Assembly: GCA_016177555.1 (NCBI GenBank)
Contig: JACOVB010000313.1
Coordinates: forward strand, 1 to 12,618
DNA from: Candidatus Rokuibacteriota bacterium
Lineage (GTDB): Bacteria; Methylomirabilota; Methylomirabilia; Rokubacteriales; CSP1-6
Length of the DNA: 12,618 bases
Reading direction: 5' to 3'
Under the pieces are notes generated by a model. That model was given only the letters and a program-made list of their open reading frames with translations. It ran no database searches and was not told the DNA's origin. Of this stretch, positions 11,543 through 12,618 are shown one piece after another. The translations under genes were made by a program, and so were the position numbers. Each line of letters begins with the position of its first letter. Position 1 is the first letter of the stretch.

Positions 11543-11584
11543 ACCGACTCATCCCCCGGATCGGGCCGCGCGGTTCTGCCCCCC

Positions 11585-11623
11585 AGCGGCCTGCCAGGCC
11601 GCAGAAGAACCCAGCAGGCCGCT
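11585..11623. repeat. Three-copy inverted repeat with two possible hairpins
   Basis: Plus-strand AGCGGCCTG at 11585-11593 can pair with CAGGCCGC at 11595-11602 (eight pairs with almost no loop, or seven with a 3-base loop). It can also pair with CAGGCCGCT at 11615-11623 (nine pairs, 21-base loop). The two pairings exclude each other. Read in the gltX direction, the two GCGGCCTG copies come first and their common partner last, about 60 bases before the ATG. It could be an RNA switch, a protein binding site or a small dispersed repeat; the sequence alone does not decide. Confidence 0.55.
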
Positions 11624-11709
11624 CAAGAGGGCGCAGAAGCGAGGCGGCGAGCGAGCCGTGCCCGCTGTCCGTTGAACGAGGAGCGACCGAGCCAACGGTC
11701 GGGTCAAGG

Positions 11710-11745
11710 GCTGGAGCGGTCTCCGAGACCGGGCCCGGCTCCAGC
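11710..11745. repeat. Two-part hairpin
   Basis: GCTGGAGC at 11710-11717 pairs with GCTCCAGC at 11738-11745. Inside it GGTCT at 11718-11722 pairs with AGACC at 11726-11730 around a CCG loop, leaving a 7-base bulge (GGGCCCG) on one side. It shares its right arm with the larger inverted repeat at 11740-11810. Confidence 0.55.
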
Positions 11746-11810
11746 CTCCGGCCGCCAACAACGGATCCCGTCCCACGACCAGCCCGTGGGGCCCTGTCGC
11801 GGAGGCTGGA
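11740..11810. repeat. Perfect 11-base inverted repeat with internal hairpin
   Basis: TCCAGCCTCCG at 11740-11750 is the exact reverse complement of CGGAGGCTGGA at 11800-11810. The 49 bases between include a second hairpin, CCCACG at 11772-11777 with CGTGGG at 11785-11790. An 11-base perfect match at this distance is more than expected from GC content alone. It sits just downstream of the broken small frame as read on the minus strand, so it may be a transcript end or processing structure, or part of a non-coding RNA. Confidence 0.55.
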
Positions 11811-11824
11811 TCGGCGCAGCGCCT

Positions 11825-12042
11825 TTAGAGATGGGCGAGCAGCGCGTGGACACGCTCGGGCGAAAGCACCGGATGCAGGATCCGCAACCGGCCGCCGAAG
11901 GCGTCGGCCACGGCGTTGGCGATGGCCGCGGCGGCGGGCCCCCCCCGGTGAGGACGACGATGCCGAAACTGACCAGCGTCACGACGATCAGTCGGGCTGT
12001 CGATGTCATGAGCGTGCCTGCCTTGTTGTGGTCCAGCGTCAC
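11825..12042 (-). pseudogene. Frameshifted small reading frame after livF
   Basis: A GTG at 12042 overlaps the livF stop by four bases (GTGA), and an in-frame ATG follows at 12009 with AGGCAGG upstream. From the ATG the frame reads a hydrophobic segment (ARLIVVTLVSFGIVVLTGG) and then enters a run of eight G (11939-11946 as C on the plus strand). In this frame the code then becomes proline/arginine-rich nonsense to 11704. With one more G (or two fewer) it would continue as AAAAIANAVADAFGG, then RLRILHPVLSPERVHALLAH, and end at TAA 11825-11827. That tail resembles the C-terminus of xanthine dehydrogenase/CoxL-type molybdopterin subunits ('AIANAVADA...LTPERVLAL'). With nine G the protein would have 61 residues from the ATG. 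It may be a decayed gene remnant, a phase-variable frame or a sequencing error; I cannot tell which. Confidence 0.5.
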
Positions 12043-12618
12043 CCCAGGTACGCCAGCGCGACGTCCGTCGCGGCAAACTCCTCGGGGGGCCCCTCGTAGG
12101 CGACCACCCCGCGGTCGAGGACGTACACGTAGTCCGCAATGGTCAGCGCCATCGCGGCGTTCTGCTCCACCAGGAGGATCGCGAGCCCCTCTCCGTTGAG
12201 TCGGGCGATGATCTCGAAGATGTCCTGGACGATCCGCGGTGACAGCCCGAGCGACGGCTCGTCGAGGAGGAGCGTCCGGGGCCGGGTCATGAGGGCCCGG
12301 CTGATGGCCAGCATCTGCTGCTCGCCGCCGGACAGCGTTCCCGCCAGTTGCGCCAAGCGGTTTCTCAGGACGGGGAAATAGCCATACACGCGCTCCAGGT
12401 CCTCGGCGATGGTCCGCCGGTCCCGGCGACTGTAGGCTCCGAGCTCCAGATTCTCGCGCACCGTCATCTGTGGGAAGAGCTCCCGGCGCTCGGGCACCAG
12501 GCTGAGTCCGGCCCGGACGATCCGCGGGGTGGGCAGCCCGGCGATCGACCGGCCGTCGAAGTCGATCTCTCCGGCCGACGGGCGGAGAAACCCCATGATG
12601 GTCCGCATGGTCGTCGTC
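12039..12618 (-). CDS. livF: Branched-chain amino acid type ABC transporter ATPase (5' end outside window)
   Basis: ATPase of a high-affinity LIV-type importer, working at the cytoplasmic face with LivG, the permeases LivH/LivM and a periplasmic binding protein. About 193 residues are visible. The first codons read Thr-Thr-Thr-Met-Arg-Thr-Ile-Met-Gly-Phe, i.e. the end of the Walker A segment GKTTT, so only some 40 N-terminal residues are missing. Counting from the first visible Met: Q-loop region VPERRELFPQMTVRENLELG (38-57), ABC signature LSGGEQQ (92-98), Walker B LLLDEPSLGLSP (113-124), and LLVEQN (145-150), where LivF proteins carry Gln in place of the usual H-loop histidine neighbour. The C-terminus (AYEGPPEEF...VALAYLG) is typical of LivF rather than LivG. 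The substrate may be amino acids, amides or urea; LIV ATPases do not reveal this. The rest of the transporter should lie beyond the right edge. Confidence 0.95.
   Translation of the reverse strand, partial: TTTMRTIMGFLRPSAGEIDFDGRSIAGLPTPRIVRAGLSLVPERRELFPQMTVRENLELGAYSRRDRRTIAEDLERVYGYFPVLRNRLAQLAGTLSGGEQQMLAISRALMTRPRTLLLDEPSLGLSPRIVQDIFEIIARLNGEGLAILLVEQNAAMALTIADYVYVLDRGVVAYEGPPEEFAATDVALAYLG

Larger units (their letters stand above)
11529..11824 (-). other. Gene-free, hairpin-rich spacer upstream of gltX
   Basis: About 300 bases between the end of the broken small frame and gltX. I see no convincing gene on either strand: open frames here show no family motif, unusual Arg/Ser/Ala-rich composition and no ribosome site. 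I see no tRNA cloverleaf. It does hold several perfect inverted repeats, listed separately, and probably the gltX promoter at its left end. No U-rich tract follows any hairpin, so no Rho-independent terminator is supported. Confidence 0.6.

Noticed and set aside
11569..11582. T-box-like string in the gltX upstream region (minus strand GGCAGAACCGCG against the AGGGUGGNACCGCG consensus)
   Set aside because: The match fails exactly in the UGG bulge that must pair with the tRNA NCCA end, and I found no specifier stem or terminator. It is probably chance in GC-rich DNA.
11529..11824. A tRNA-Glu gene beside gltX
   Set aside because: No cloverleaf, no GTTC-type T-loop in a stem and no CCA end could be found on either strand.
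11813..11827. Short hairpin GGCGC-A-GCGCC followed by TTT on the plus strand, as a terminator
   Set aside because: The loop is one base, the T run is only three long and no plus-strand gene precedes it.

Overview
This is a very GC-rich bacterial window in which every gene I can support lies on the minus strand. It reads from right to left as: end of livF, a structured 500-base spacer with a broken small reading frame, then gltX, a histidine phosphatase, a Na/Pi-cotransporter-like protein, glgA, glnB, glnE, a small membrane protein, a DUF4258-like/DUF2283 small gene pair, and the N-terminal two thirds of polA. There is no sign of phage, insertion sequence, CRISPR or RNA genes. The long plus-strand open frames are shadows of the minus-strand genes. 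Base composition, protein style and a LivF-type transporter suggest an uncultured soil or sediment lineage such as Methylomirabilota/Rokubacteria. That placement is inference only, since no marker here is diagnostic.

Right edge (11529-12618): a LivF-type ABC ATPase is cut by the window end just after its Walker A lysine. Its stop codon overlaps a small frame that has a hydrophobic start, then a run of eight G, then a C-terminal part in another frame. That C-terminal part looks like the end of a xanthine dehydrogenase/CoxL-type protein. Between this and gltX lie about 300 bases without a gene. They hold several perfect inverted repeats, two sets of which can form mutually exclusive hairpins.

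Middle (2582-11528): gltX, the phosphatase, the phosphate transporter homologue, glgA, glnB, glnE and the small membrane protein run head to tail. Their junctions are a 4-base overlap, then gaps of 7, 9, 17, 49 and 7 bases, so this looks like one transcription unit. It links charging of tRNA-Glu, phosphate handling, glycogen synthesis, the PII nitrogen sensor, and the PII-responsive adenylyltransferase that switches glutamine synthetase. The whole reads as a carbon/nitrogen/phosphate housekeeping cluster. glnA, glnD and amtB are not in view.

Left edge (1-2581): a two-gene module of small proteins sits between the operon and polA. Its first gene has a family-like N-terminus upstream of its first ATG. 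polA has an intact 5'-nuclease domain, a 3'-5' exonuclease domain without its metal-binding residues, and the beginning of the polymerase domain. It is cut by the window edge before motif A.

Most of this window is ordinary housekeeping DNA. The places most worth a second look are the G8 tract after livF, the hairpin-rich spacer upstream of gltX, and the start of the small gene pair.
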